Source: Micromonospora arborensis (GTDB lineage: Bacteria; Actinomycetota; Actinomycetes; Mycobacteriales; Micromonosporaceae). Taken from it: a stretch of 64,000 bases of DNA. The translations under genes and the position numbers were made by a program. Of the stretch, positions 1 through 7,060 are shown in pieces. Positions within the stretch are counted from its first letter, which is position 1. Each line of letters starts with the position of its first letter. The stretch lies in assembly GCF_003205615.1 (NCBI RefSeq), contig NZ_PYBV01000021.1:62001-126000 (forward strand). Direction: 5' to 3'. The notes under the pieces were generated by a model. The model was not told where the DNA came from and did no database searches. It saw only the letters and a list, made by a program, of their open reading frames with translations.

Positions 1-279
1 CTCGTGCAGACCGATCCAGACGAAGCCGTGCTCCTCGCGACGGGCCGCGGCCAGCGCGTCCGCGTACGTCCAGTCGCCGGGTTGCCGCTTACCGTCGACG
101 TAGAGCGCGCAGTCGACCACCGCGCTGCGGCCGGTGCCGGCGGGGGCCGGCGCGGGCGGCGAGCCGTCGGCGTTGAGCATCCGGGTCATCGCCCGGACCG
201 GGGACGGCCACGCCCGAGGTCGCAGCACCCGACCGGTGGCGGACGGTGCCGTCCGGTCCCGCTCTGTCCGATCCGTCAT
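1..279 (-). CDS. corA: CorA-type Mg2+/Co2+ transporter, N-terminal fragment
   Basis: The first 93 codons of a gene that continues beyond the window's left edge. The readable part has a basic, Pro/Ala-rich head, then VVDCALYVDGKRQPGDW and ARREEHGFVWIGLHE, which match the start of the cytoplasmic domain of actinobacterial CorA-family channels. The pore helices and the GMN signature lie outside the window, so transport cannot be confirmed here. ATG at 279 is preceded by a GGAGGTGGCGCG Shine-Dalgarno stretch. CorA proteins form pentameric inner-membrane channels for magnesium or cobalt. Confidence 0.75.
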   Translation of the reverse strand, partial: MTDRTERDRTAPSATGRVLRPRAWPSPVRAMTRMLNADGSPPAPAPAGTGRSAVVDCALYVDGKRQPGDWTYADALAAARREEHGFVWIGLHE

Positions 280-370
280 CGCGCCACCTCCCACGCTCAG
301 CTGCGGCTTGCAGGCTACGCCGACCGCAGTCGAGGACACGTGTGACGGCGGTCGCGTGGGCGTCGCCGGG

Positions 371-403
371 CAGGCCGGCCAGGCCTTGTGAAACAGGCCC
401 TTG
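371..403 (-). repeat. Dispersed repeat copy (AGGCCGGCCAG...GAAACAGGCC)
   Basis: The sequence AGGCCGGCCAG, then CCTTGTGAAACAGGCC, closely matches 55184-55213, where the same motif forms the right arm of a terminator-like hairpin. The two copies differ at only a few positions. Here there is no obvious opposite arm, so this may be half of an old element. Its function is unknown. Confidence 0.5.
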
Positions 404-624
404 GGGCGGCGCCGGGCGGGCCGGGCCGCATCGGGGGGGGGGTGCGGGGACGACACGGCCCACCCGGCGCCAGTGGGGGCGGGAGGTTGTGCTGCCGCGT
501 CACCCGGGCTGCGGCCGGCCCGAACGTCGGCGGTGATCTCCGCTACGTCTGACGGGTGACGCTCGCAGCATTGTGGGCCGCCGGCCGCCCGGAACGGGAG
601 TCCCGGGACGGCCGGCATCGTCGT

Positions 625-644
625 TCTGTCGGGAACCCGACAGA
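625..644. terminator. Hairpin after aminotransferase gene
   Basis: Perfect 9-bp inverted repeat TCTGTCGGG / CCCGACAGA with only two bases between the arms, 5 bp beyond the TGA of the minus-strand aminotransferase. It probably acts as an intrinsic terminator without a U-tract, as is common in high-GC actinobacteria. Confidence 0.5.
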
Positions 645-648
645 TGAT

Positions 649-1743
649 TCAGCTCCGGACGGCCTCGACGGCCTCCGCGAGCCGACGGACGCCCTCGTCG
701 ATCCGGTCGACGGTCACCGCCGAGAAGGCCAGTCGCAGGGCATGTCGCCCACCGTCCAGCACGAAGTCGCTGCCCTTCACCACGGCGACCCCACGCTCGG
801 CCGCCGCCGGGGCGAGCCGGTCGACCAGCACGTCCTCCGGGAACTCCACCCAGAGGAAGTAGCCACCGTCGGGCTCCACGAACCGGGCCTGCGGCAGGTG
901 CCGGCGCAACGACTCGGCGAGCACCCGGGCCCGCTCGCCCAGCGCCGCACGGACGGTCTCGATCGAGCGGTCGATGTCACCGGACACGCAGAACTGGTGC
1001 ACGATCGCCTGGGACACCATCCCGGGCGAGATGTAGAGGCTCGTCGCGTTCTTGGCGATGTCGGCGACCAGACCCGCCGGGCCGACCAGGTAACCGACCC
1101 GCACGCCCGGGCAGACCGTCTTGGTGAAACTCGACGCGTGCACCACCACGTTGCGGGTGTCCAGCGAGAGCATCGACGGCAGCGCCTCACCACGGAAACG
1201 GATGTCCGCGTACGGGTCGTCCTCGAAGATCGTGAACTCGTACTCGGCGGCCAGGTCGAGCAACTCCCGACGCTTCTCCAGCGAGAGCGTCATGCCGGCC
1301 GGGTTCTGGTAGTTCGGGATGACGTGGGCGAGCCGGGGCCGGACCCCGGACTCCAGCAGCTTGCGCAGCTCGGCGGTGTCCAGGCCATCCGGCTGGACCG
1401 AGATGCCGTGCAGCTCACTGCCCATCCGCTGGAGGTTGAGCAGCGTCCGGTCGTACGTCGGGCGTTCCACCACCACCGCGTCGCCCGGACGGACCAGGTG
1501 CTCGAAGAGGAACGCGTCGGCCTGAAGCGACCCGTTGGTGACCAGCACCTGGTCGGCCTGGACCCCGTGCTTCTCGGCGATCCACTTCCGCAGCGGAAGG
1601 TAGCCGACGGAGGTGCCGTATGCCGTGACCCCTGCGGGGTCGGCGTCGAAGGCGCGGACGGCGGCGGCCTTGAGCCCCTCGACATCGACGATGTCCAGCG
1701 AGGGAGCCCCACGGGCAAAGGAGATCAACTGCTCGGCGGTCAT
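649..1743 (-). CDS. PLP-dependent aminotransferase, class I/II fold
   Basis: 364-aa fold-type I aminotransferase, of the kind annotated as 2-aminoadipate or MocR-like transaminase but lacking a GntR DNA-binding domain. It would swap amino groups between an amino acid and a 2-oxo acid in the cytoplasm. Visible marks are the cofactor loop TNGSLQ (about 69-74), the aromatic stacking region ERPTYDR (93-99), NPAG (147-150), EDDPYAD (174-180), and the Schiff-base lysine at about K208 in SSFTKTVCPG, followed by RVGY. The ATG at 1743 is chosen because TACGCT (1752-1757 on the minus strand) lies 8 nt upstream, typical of a leaderless start. An open frame extends to 1911, but that extension is low-complexity. 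Substrate unknown. Confidence 0.88.
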   Translation of the reverse strand: MTAEQLISFARGAPSLDIVDVEGLKAAAVRAFDADPAGVTAYGTSVGYLPLRKWIAEKHGVQADQVLVTNGSLQADAFLFEHLVRPGDAVVVERPTYDRTLLNLQRMGSELHGISVQPDGLDTAELRKLLESGVRPRLAHVIPNYQNPAGMTLSLEKRRELLDLAAEYEFTIFEDDPYADIRFRGEALPSMLSLDTRNVVVHASSFTKTVCPGVRVGYLVGPAGLVADIAKNATSLYISPGMVSQAIVHQFCVSGDIDRSIETVRAALGERARVLAESLRRHLPQARFVEPDGGYFLWVEFPEDVLVDRLAPAAAERGVAVVKGSDFVLDGGRHALRLAFSAVTVDRIDEGVRRLAEAVEAVRS

Positions 1744-1849
1744 GGATGTTGAGCGTACGGGCGGCGGTGGGGGACGCGCCGACGGCACGGCGATGTCCGC
1801 ATCCTGAGCCACCGGGTCGGGTGACCCGACTCCGCCGGTCGGCGACAGA

Positions 1850-2308
1850 TCAGACCGGAAGGGCGAGCGCGTCGTGCTGCGCTGCGCGGGAAAGTCCCTC
1901 CAACTGCACACCGAGCGCGTCGAGGAGCTGGCTCCAGTCGAAGTAGGAACGCCAGGCGACGATCCGGCCCTTGCGAGCCCGGACCACGTCGGCCACCTCC
2001 CAGGTCACCGTCCGACCGGTGGGCGCGACGGTGCCGTACGGCGAATGCAGCGTGCCGGTGTGGGTGCCGGTCAGGCGCAGCTCGACCGCCGCACCACCAC
2101 CCGTGCGGACCGCGCCGACCGGGTCGACCCGTAGGTCTGGAAAAGCGCCGGTCCAGGTGCGCAGGAGCGCGGGCAACTCGATTGGACGGACCGTCACACC
2201 CGGCATGGCGTAGAACGCCTCCGGGGCGTAGAGATCCGGTAGACGGGCCACGTCCCGACTCAGGAGCATGGCGTACTGCTGCTCGACCAGGCGCTCCGCG
2301 TCACGCAT
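1850..2308 (-). CDS. SnoaL/NTF2-like polyketide-cyclase-fold protein
   Basis: 152-aa single-domain protein of the SnoaL-like/ester cyclase group (cone-shaped alpha+beta barrel). It opens with an amphipathic helix (RDAERLVEQQYAMLL), then YAPEAFYAMPG, and ends with the typical strand pattern WEVADVVRARKGRIVAWRSYFD. Members bind or act on hydrophobic ligands, or have unknown roles; nothing here fixes the ligand. ATG 2308 follows GGAGGGCCC, better than the in-frame ATG at 2335. It ends about 107 bp upstream of the aminotransferase start on the same strand, so the two may be transcribed together. Confidence 0.7.
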   Translation of the reverse strand: MRDAERLVEQQYAMLLSRDVARLPDLYAPEAFYAMPGVTVRPIELPALLRTWTGAFPDLRVDPVGAVRTGGGAAVELRLTGTHTGTLHSPYGTVAPTGRTVTWEVADVVRARKGRIVAWRSYFDWSQLLDALGVQLEGLSRAAQHDALALPV

Positions 2309-2391
2309 CGGGCCCTCCCGCGCGGGCCACGGCACCTCCGCGCCCGCAGGGGATGTCTACCCATCGATCCGGCCCGGCACACCACCCCCGG

Positions 2392-2784
2392 TCAGCTCGT
2401 GGCGACCGCCTGGCTCTCCGCCCAGACCCGCATGATGTCCCGAACGGAGATCACCCCCGCCACCTCCCGGCCGTCCAGCACCACCAGGTGCCGGAACCCG
2501 CCCCGGGCCATCGCGGCGGCCGCCTCGGCCACCGTCCATTCCGGGCCCGCGTAGACCACGTCCCAGGTCAGGTGGGCGCCGGTGCGTTCCACGTCGCAGT
2601 CGAGGCCAGCGCCGATCGCCTTCAACACGTCGCGTTCGGTCATGATCCCGACCCCCTCGGAATCCGGGTCGATCACGACCGCCGACCCGACACCGCGGGC
2701 CGACATCATCCGGGCCGCCTGGCGAAGCGTGTGCTCCGGACCGACGACGAGGACCTCGCTGGACATCGCATCGCGTACCTGCAT
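2392..2784 (-). CDS. CBS-domain pair protein
   Basis: 130-aa protein made only of two tandem CBS motifs (about residues 7-60 and 72-125), with signatures VGSAVVID, GIMTERDVL, GGFRHLVVLDG and GVISVRDIM. Stand-alone CBS pairs bind adenine nucleotides or act as dimeric regulatory modules, and in actinobacteria they are often linked to dormancy or stress. The partner enzyme cannot be inferred. AAGGAG lies 9 nt before ATG 2784; a GTG immediately upstream (2787) is an alternative start. Confidence 0.88.
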   Translation of the reverse strand: MQVRDAMSSEVLVVGPEHTLRQAARMMSARGVGSAVVIDPDSEGVGIMTERDVLKAIGAGLDCDVERTGAHLTWDVVYAGPEWTVAEAAAAMARGGFRHLVVLDGREVAGVISVRDIMRVWAESQAVATS

Positions 2785-2897
2785 CACCCATCACTCCTTC
2801 GGGACGGCGGCATTCGGTACGGACATCGTGGTCCGTGGATGTTTCCGGGACAAGTGCGGCATCGCAGTTGCAGCGGGCGCTCGCTACTGTCGGACGG

Positions 2898-3347
2898 GTG
2901 TCCACCGAGCCTCTGCGCTGCGCCGGCGCGCTGATCGCCGACCACGACGGTCGCATCTTCTTCCAGCGCCGCTCACCGCACCGACGCCTCTTCCCCGACT
3001 GCTGGGACATCGTCGGTGGCCACCTCGAACCGGGCGAGGACATCGACGAGGCACTGCGCCGGGAGATCACCGAGGAGACCGGCTGGGTCCTCTCGCACGT
3101 CCTGGGCCAGGTGGGCGAGTACAGCTACGTCGGTGCCGACGGCCTGGCCCGGACCGAGTACGACTTCCTGGTCCGGGTCGACGGTGACCTGGACCGCCCG
3201 ACGCTGGAGGCCGGCAAGCACACCGAGTTCCGCTGGCTGGCCGAGCACGAGGTGGCCATGCTGGACGAGCACCGCGACGTCGACGACGGGCTGATCCGAC
3301 GGATCGCGGAGGAGGGCTTCGCCGTCCTGCGGTCGATCGGTCGGTGA
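2898..3347 (+). CDS. NUDIX hydrolase
   Basis: 149-aa NUDIX hydrolase, which cleaves a nucleoside diphosphate linked to another group X in a Mg2+-dependent way. The Nudix box is complete at about residues 41-63: GHLEPGEDIDEALRREIT then EETGW, with the REITEE metal-binding core. An upstream in-frame ATG exists at 2835, but GTG 2898 has TACTGT 7 nt before it, indicating a leaderless start, and the protein then begins close to the domain. Its stop overlaps the next gene's GTG by 4 bp, so the two are translationally coupled. Substrate unknown. Confidence 0.88.
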   Translation: MSTEPLRCAGALIADHDGRIFFQRRSPHRRLFPDCWDIVGGHLEPGEDIDEALRREITEETGWVLSHVLGQVGEYSYVGADGLARTEYDFLVRVDGDLDRPTLEAGKHTEFRWLAEHEVAMLDEHRDVDDGLIRRIAEEGFAVLRSIGR

Positions 3348-4111
3348 ACACCGTCGAGTTGGCACCGCACCGCGTCGCCGGGCTGCTCGCCCCGGCCGTG
3401 GACCGGGTCTTCCGCGCCGGCATGCTGGCCGGCCGCGACGGCGGAGGCGCCGAACTGAGCCAACGCTACGGCGGAGTGACGGCGACCGGTTTCCTGGTCG
3501 ACCTGCGTACCCGGCTGGCCGCACCCGGTGGCACTGTCGACGGGCCTGGGTTCGCGGCGATCACCCGCTACCAGGACCCGGTCGCCTGCCGGCGGACCGT
3601 CGACAAGCAGGTGGCGCACGGAATGCTCCACCGCCGCCCGGACGGCGCGCTCTCCGCCACCGAGCGGGGCGCGGCCTTCCTCACCGAGCTGTACCAGGTG
3701 CACGCCGAGGTCACCGAGGAACTGTGGGCCGGGCAGGACGAGCGGGTGCTACGGCTGGTGGCGGCGCTCGGCCGGGTGCTGGCGTACGCCCTGGTGTTGG
3801 CCGACGAGGAGGGCGACCAGACGGGCTCCGCGTTCGCCGCGCTGGCGCCCCCGTACGAGCCGGACGGCGCCGCAGCGGGCGTGCTGCTGCTCAACCGGCT
3901 CGGCACGCTGCGCTACCACCGGGCCGACGCGCACGCCGCTGCCTGGACCGCCGCCGGGCACACCGCGTCGAGCATCGCCGCCCTACCGCCCGGCCCCGAA
4001 CGGGTCGCCATCGAGTTGGAGACCGACCGTCGGGCCGCCGGACCGTACGCCGCGCTCGGCGCGGACGAGCGGCTGACCATGCTCGCCGACCTGGCCGCCC
4101 TTCCCGGCTGA
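3344..4111 (+). CDS. Conserved actinobacterial protein, SCO6745-like, coupled to NUDIX gene
   Basis: 255-aa cytoplasmic protein with no membrane segment. It resembles the SCO6745-type family of actinobacterial proteins: an N-terminal helical region (APAVDRVFRAGMLAG), a winged-helix-like centre (RRTVDKQVAHGMLHR, then ATERGAAFL), and a C-terminal RYHRADAHAAAW motif characteristic of the group. The central part resembles MarR-like wings, so DNA binding is possible but unproven. GTG 3344 overlaps the NUDIX stop (GTGA), implying the two are made together. Confidence 0.6.
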   Translation: MNTVELAPHRVAGLLAPAVDRVFRAGMLAGRDGGGAELSQRYGGVTATGFLVDLRTRLAAPGGTVDGPGFAAITRYQDPVACRRTVDKQVAHGMLHRRPDGALSATERGAAFLTELYQVHAEVTEELWAGQDERVLRLVAALGRVLAYALVLADEEGDQTGSAFAALAPPYEPDGAAAGVLLLNRLGTLRYHRADAHAAAWTAAGHTASSIAALPPGPERVAIELETDRRAAGPYAALGADERLTMLADLAALPG

Positions 4112-4190
4112 CCCGGTTGACCGGAGCGGCCCGGCCAACCGGCGCTATCCTCCAGCGGTGACGGGGAGCAGGACTAGGGAGGATGTCGCG

Positions 4191-4922
4191 ATGATCGGAA
4201 TGGTGCTCGCGGCCGGAGCGGGACGCCGGCTGCGCCCGTACACCGACACCCTGCCGAAGGCGTTGGTGCCGGTGGACGGCGAGACCACGATCCTGGACAT
4301 CGCGCTGGGCAACCTCGCCGAGGTCGGGCTCACCGACATCGTGATCGTGGTCGGCTACGCGGCGGACGCGGTCCGCGAGCGGCAGGCCGACCTGGAGAAG
4401 AAGTACGGGGTCACGCTCACCCTGGTGCACAACGACAAGGCCGAGGAGTGGAACAACGCCTACTCCCTCTGGCTGGCCCGGGAGTACTTCGCACGCGGGG
4501 TGCTGCTGGTCAACGGGGACACCGTGCACCCGGTGAGCATCGAGAAGACCCTCCTCGCCGAGCGCGGCCCGGGCATCCTGCTCGCGGTGGACACCCTCAA
4601 GCCGCTGGCCGAGGAGGAGATGAAGACCACCTTCGACGCCGCCGGCCAGCTCACCCGGATCACCAAGATCATGGACCCGGGCGAGGCGTACGGGGAGTAC
4701 ATCGGCGCCACGCTTATCGAGCCGCAGGTCGCCGACGCCCTCGCCGACGCGTTGGAGGCGACGTGGCGGCGGGACCCGAACCTCTACTACGAGGACGGCT
4801 ACCAGGAGTTCGCCGACCGGGGCGGGGAGGTGCGGGCGGCACCGATCGGTGACGTCCCGTGGGTCGAGGTCGACAACCACGCCGACCTGGCCCGCGCGCG
4901 GGAGATCGCGTGCCGCTACTAG
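4191..4922 (+). CDS. LicC-like phosphocholine/sugar-phosphate cytidylyltransferase family protein
   Basis: 243-aa nucleotidyltransferase of the NTP_transferase/LicC type. It would activate a phosphorylated small alcohol or sugar with an NTP, probably CTP by family. Visible are the nucleotide loop LAAGAGRRLRPYT (5-18) with PKAL (K23), the LicC-type NNAYS motif, LLVNGD (metal-binding Asp) and a C-terminal VEVDN. ATG 4191 follows GGGAGGATGTCGCG. TATCCT at 4146-4151 lies 6 nt before an in-frame GTG (4158), so transcription probably starts near 4158 and an 11-residue longer leaderless form is possible. First gene of a three-gene cassette with 4910-5977 and 5952-6674. Confidence 0.8.
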   Translation: MIGMVLAAGAGRRLRPYTDTLPKALVPVDGETTILDIALGNLAEVGLTDIVIVVGYAADAVRERQADLEKKYGVTLTLVHNDKAEEWNNAYSLWLAREYFARGVLLVNGDTVHPVSIEKTLLAERGPGILLAVDTLKPLAEEEMKTTFDAAGQLTRITKIMDPGEAYGEYIGATLIEPQVADALADALEATWRRDPNLYYEDGYQEFADRGGEVRAAPIGDVPWVEVDNHADLARAREIACRY

Positions 4923-5977
4923 CTCGGAGCGTCCTCACCCCGCTGCACATCGACGTGCGACGGGGGGCGGTGGCCGACCTGGCGGCGATCCTGGCCGACG
5001 GGCGAATCTCCTCCGGCGGTGACGTCGCGGTGGTGGTCGGCCCAGGTCAGGGTGCCCAGATCGCCGAGCTGATCCGACCGTCACTGCGAACTGCCGACGT
5101 GTTCACCGTCTCCGGGGGGACTCTGGACGCCGCCGACGACCTCGGCGGCAAGCTCCGCGCCCGGTCGTACGACGCGGTGGTCGGCATCGGCGGCGGCAAG
5201 ACCATCGACGTGGCCAAGTACGCGGCGACCCGCCGAGGGCTTCCGATGGTGTCGGTGGCGACCAGCCTCGCCAACGACGGGATCGCCTCCCCGGTGGCCA
5301 GCCTCATCACCGACGGGATCAAGGGCTCCTACGGGGTGCACATCCCGATCGCGGTGATCGTCGATCTGGACTTCGTGGAGAGCGGCCCGGACCGGCACAA
5401 CCGGGCCGGCATCGGCGACGTGATCAGCAACATCAGCGCGCTGGCCGATTGGGAGTTGGCCCGCCAGGTACGCGTCGAACCGTTCGACGGGCTCGCCGCC
5501 TCCCTGTCCCGGGCAGGCGCCGAAGCGGTGCTCAACCACCCGGGCGACATGGCCGACGACGCCTTCGTCACCGTGCTGGCCGAAGCGTTGATCTCCAGCG
5601 GCCTGGCCATGGCCATCGAGGGCACCAGCCGCCCGTGCAGTGGCGGATGCCACGAGATCATGCACGCCATCGACGCGCTCTTCCCCGGCACCGCCTCGCA
5701 CGGTGAACTCGCCGGGTTGGGCGCGCTGTTCTGCACCTGGCTGCGCGGGGACCTGCGCCGCTTCAGGGAGATGTCGGCCTGCCTGACCCGGCACGGTCTG
5801 CCCCGACTCCCCGCCGAGGTGGCGCTCACCGACGACCAGTTCGTGGAGGCGGTGCAGTTCGCGCCGCGTACCCGACCGGACCGGTACACGATCCTCGAAC
5901 ACCTGGCACTGTCGCCTACCGAGACCCGGGAGCGGCTGGCAGACTACGCCGGTGCAATCCGCGACCAGCTTGGCTGA
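4910..5977 (+). CDS. Iron-containing alcohol dehydrogenase / sn-glycerol-1-phosphate dehydrogenase-like
   Basis: 355-aa dehydrogenase of the EgsA/AraM-type group, which reduces dihydroxyacetone phosphate to sn-glycerol 1-phosphate with NAD(P)H and a divalent metal. Seen: the dinucleotide-binding GIGGGKTIDVAKY (about residues 86-98), ATSLANDGIASP, and candidate metal-binding residues in GDVISN, GGCHEIMHAID and TASHGELAG. GTG 4910 has GGAG 5 nt upstream and overlaps the preceding stop by 13 bp, indicating coupling. Other sugar-phosphate or aldehyde substrates are possible. In bacteria, glycerol-1-phosphate dehydrogenases of this kind are rare compared with archaea. Confidence 0.78.
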   Translation: MPLLARSVLTPLHIDVRRGAVADLAAILADGRISSGGDVAVVVGPGQGAQIAELIRPSLRTADVFTVSGGTLDAADDLGGKLRARSYDAVVGIGGGKTIDVAKYAATRRGLPMVSVATSLANDGIASPVASLITDGIKGSYGVHIPIAVIVDLDFVESGPDRHNRAGIGDVISNISALADWELARQVRVEPFDGLAASLSRAGAEAVLNHPGDMADDAFVTVLAEALISSGLAMAIEGTSRPCSGGCHEIMHAIDALFPGTASHGELAGLGALFCTWLRGDLRRFREMSACLTRHGLPRLPAEVALTDDQFVEAVQFAPRTRPDRYTILEHLALSPTETRERLADYAGAIRDQLG

Positions 5978-6674
5978 CCCCCGTCCCACCGTCGCCGACT
6001 TTCACCGGGTGAACCGGGGCGGCGGCCTGTTCAGCGAGTCGATCAGCCAGTGGCTGGGTGCCGTCTTCGCGTTTGTCGCCCAGCGCCTCGGGTTGCGCCC
6101 GACGGCGCTGACCATCACCAACCTGGTGCTCGGCCTGGCCACCTCGGTCACCGTGGTGGCACTCGCCGGTCCGGTCGCCGACGGCGACGTACCGGCCTGG
6201 ATGGTCGGCCTGCTCGCGCTGATCGGCTGGCAGGTGGCGTACTCCCTGGACTGCGCCGACGGGCAGCTCGCCCGGGTGACCGGCCAGGGCAGCGCGGCCG
6301 GGGCCCGGGTCGACGTGCTCTGCGACGTGGCCGCGCAGATCGCCCTGGTCGCCGCGTTGGCCGCCACCGCCGTGGCGCAGGAACCGTCCACCCCGACCTG
6401 GCTGGTGGCGACGTTCGCGGGCACCTGGATGGTCAACCTGGTCACCTCGGTGATGCAGGCCGGCCCGAACGCCGCCAGCATGGTCACCTCGACCGCACTG
6501 CCGGTCCGCCTGGTCAAGCTGATCCGCGACTACGGCGCGGTGATCTTCGTGGCCGCCGTGGTGCTGGCCGTGGCCCCCGCGCTGGTCCTCTGGGTGATTG
6601 TCGCCTTCACGATCGTCAACGGTGGCTTCCTGCTGGCCAGCATCGCCTTCTCCGCCCGCGCCTCGCTCCGCTGA
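5952..6674 (+). CDS. CDP-alcohol phosphotransferase family membrane protein
   Basis: 240-aa integral membrane enzyme that joins a CDP-activated alcohol to a second alcohol, releasing CMP. The full signature DxxDGxxAR...GxxxDxxxD is present at about residues 100-125 (DCADGQLARVTGQG, then GARVDVLCD). About five or six hydrophobic helices surround it. GTG 5952 lies inside the preceding gene (26-bp overlap), so the three genes from 4191 form one coupled unit: make the phosphate, activate it, transfer it. The acceptor is not identifiable from sequence. Confidence 0.88.
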   Translation: MQSATSLADPRPTVADFHRVNRGGGLFSESISQWLGAVFAFVAQRLGLRPTALTITNLVLGLATSVTVVALAGPVADGDVPAWMVGLLALIGWQVAYSLDCADGQLARVTGQGSAAGARVDVLCDVAAQIALVAALAATAVAQEPSTPTWLVATFAGTWMVNLVTSVMQAGPNAASMVTSTALPVRLVKLIRDYGAVIFVAAVVLAVAPALVLWVIVAFTIVNGGFLLASIAFSARASLR

Positions 6675-6752
6675 CGCCGCGCCCCGCGCCCCGCGCAGCC
6701 GACGGTCACTCGAGCCCCACCCTGCTCGCCCACACCGCCCCGCTGCGCCTCG

Positions 6753-6832
6753 CAAGATCCACACAACTTCCCCGATGTTGCTGCTTCCGAGAGCCGGGAG
6801 GCAGCAACATCGCTGATGTTGTGTGGATCTTG
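6753..6832. repeat. Nested inverted repeat, 15-bp outer and 11-bp inner arms
   Basis: The outer arms CAAGATCCACACAAC (6753-6767) and GTTGTGTGGATCTTG (6818-6832) are exact reverse complements. Inside, GATGTTGCTGC (6774-6784) and GCAGCAACATC (6801-6811) are also exact. A symmetrical 6+6 internal loop separates the two stems. It is far more AT-rich than its surroundings. It could end transcription in both directions, or be one copy of an intergenic palindromic family whose members end in AAGATC. Confidence 0.8.
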
Positions 6833-6882
6833 CCGGGCAGATCCGCCGCGCCGGTCCGTACCTTTGCCCTGCCGCGACAGCC

Positions 6883-6970
6883 GCCGCCAAGATCGCGCTC
6901 GATCCACGAAGTAGGGCCATCCCGCTACCGCGAGACCGCTACATCCTGGATCGAGCGCGATCTTGGCGGC
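6883..6970. repeat. Perfect 24-bp inverted repeat with 40-nt centre
   Basis: The arms 6883-6906 and 6947-6970 are exact 24-bp reverse complements, beginning GCCGCCAAGATCGCG and ending CGCGATCTTGGCGGC. The 40-nt centre contains a weaker GTAG/CTAC pairing. Like 6753-6832 and 48054-48120 it contains AAGATC near its ends. No ORF lies inside. This stem is much longer than a terminator needs. Confidence 0.8.
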
Positions 6971-7060
6971 ACGGCACGGGCACGGCGCGGCACGGGCGCG
7001 GGCGCGGCACGGACGCGGGCGCGGCGCGGCGCGGCGCGGGCGCGGCGCGGCGCGGGCGGT

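Larger units (their letters stand above)
280..648. other. Intergenic region with repeat copy, G10 run and hairpin
   Basis: No convincing gene in this 369-bp gap between the divergently placed corA start and the aminotransferase 3' end. It holds three things: a copy of a dispersed repeat at about 371-403 (also found at 55184-55213), a run of ten G at 433-442, and a hairpin at 625-644 (TCTGTCGGG / CCCGACAGA) just beyond the aminotransferase stop. Open frames here lack start signals and family resemblance. Confidence 0.6.
6675..7060. other. Repeat-rich gap between convergent genes
   Basis: No gene is supported in this 386-bp gap between convergent genes. It contains two long inverted repeats (6753-6832 and 6883-6970) and a nearly pure G/C, low-complexity stretch (about 6971-7060) built from GCGCGGC/GGGCGC units. 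Long plus-strand frames through it are products of the skewed composition. Confidence 0.7.

Noticed and set aside
556-1752. 398-codon plus-strand frame
   Set aside because: Antisense to the aminotransferase, whose PLP motifs are clear.
6971-7060. Short-tandem-repeat locus
   Set aside because: The G/C-only tract has no fixed unit length; it is better described as low-complexity sequence than a defined repeat.
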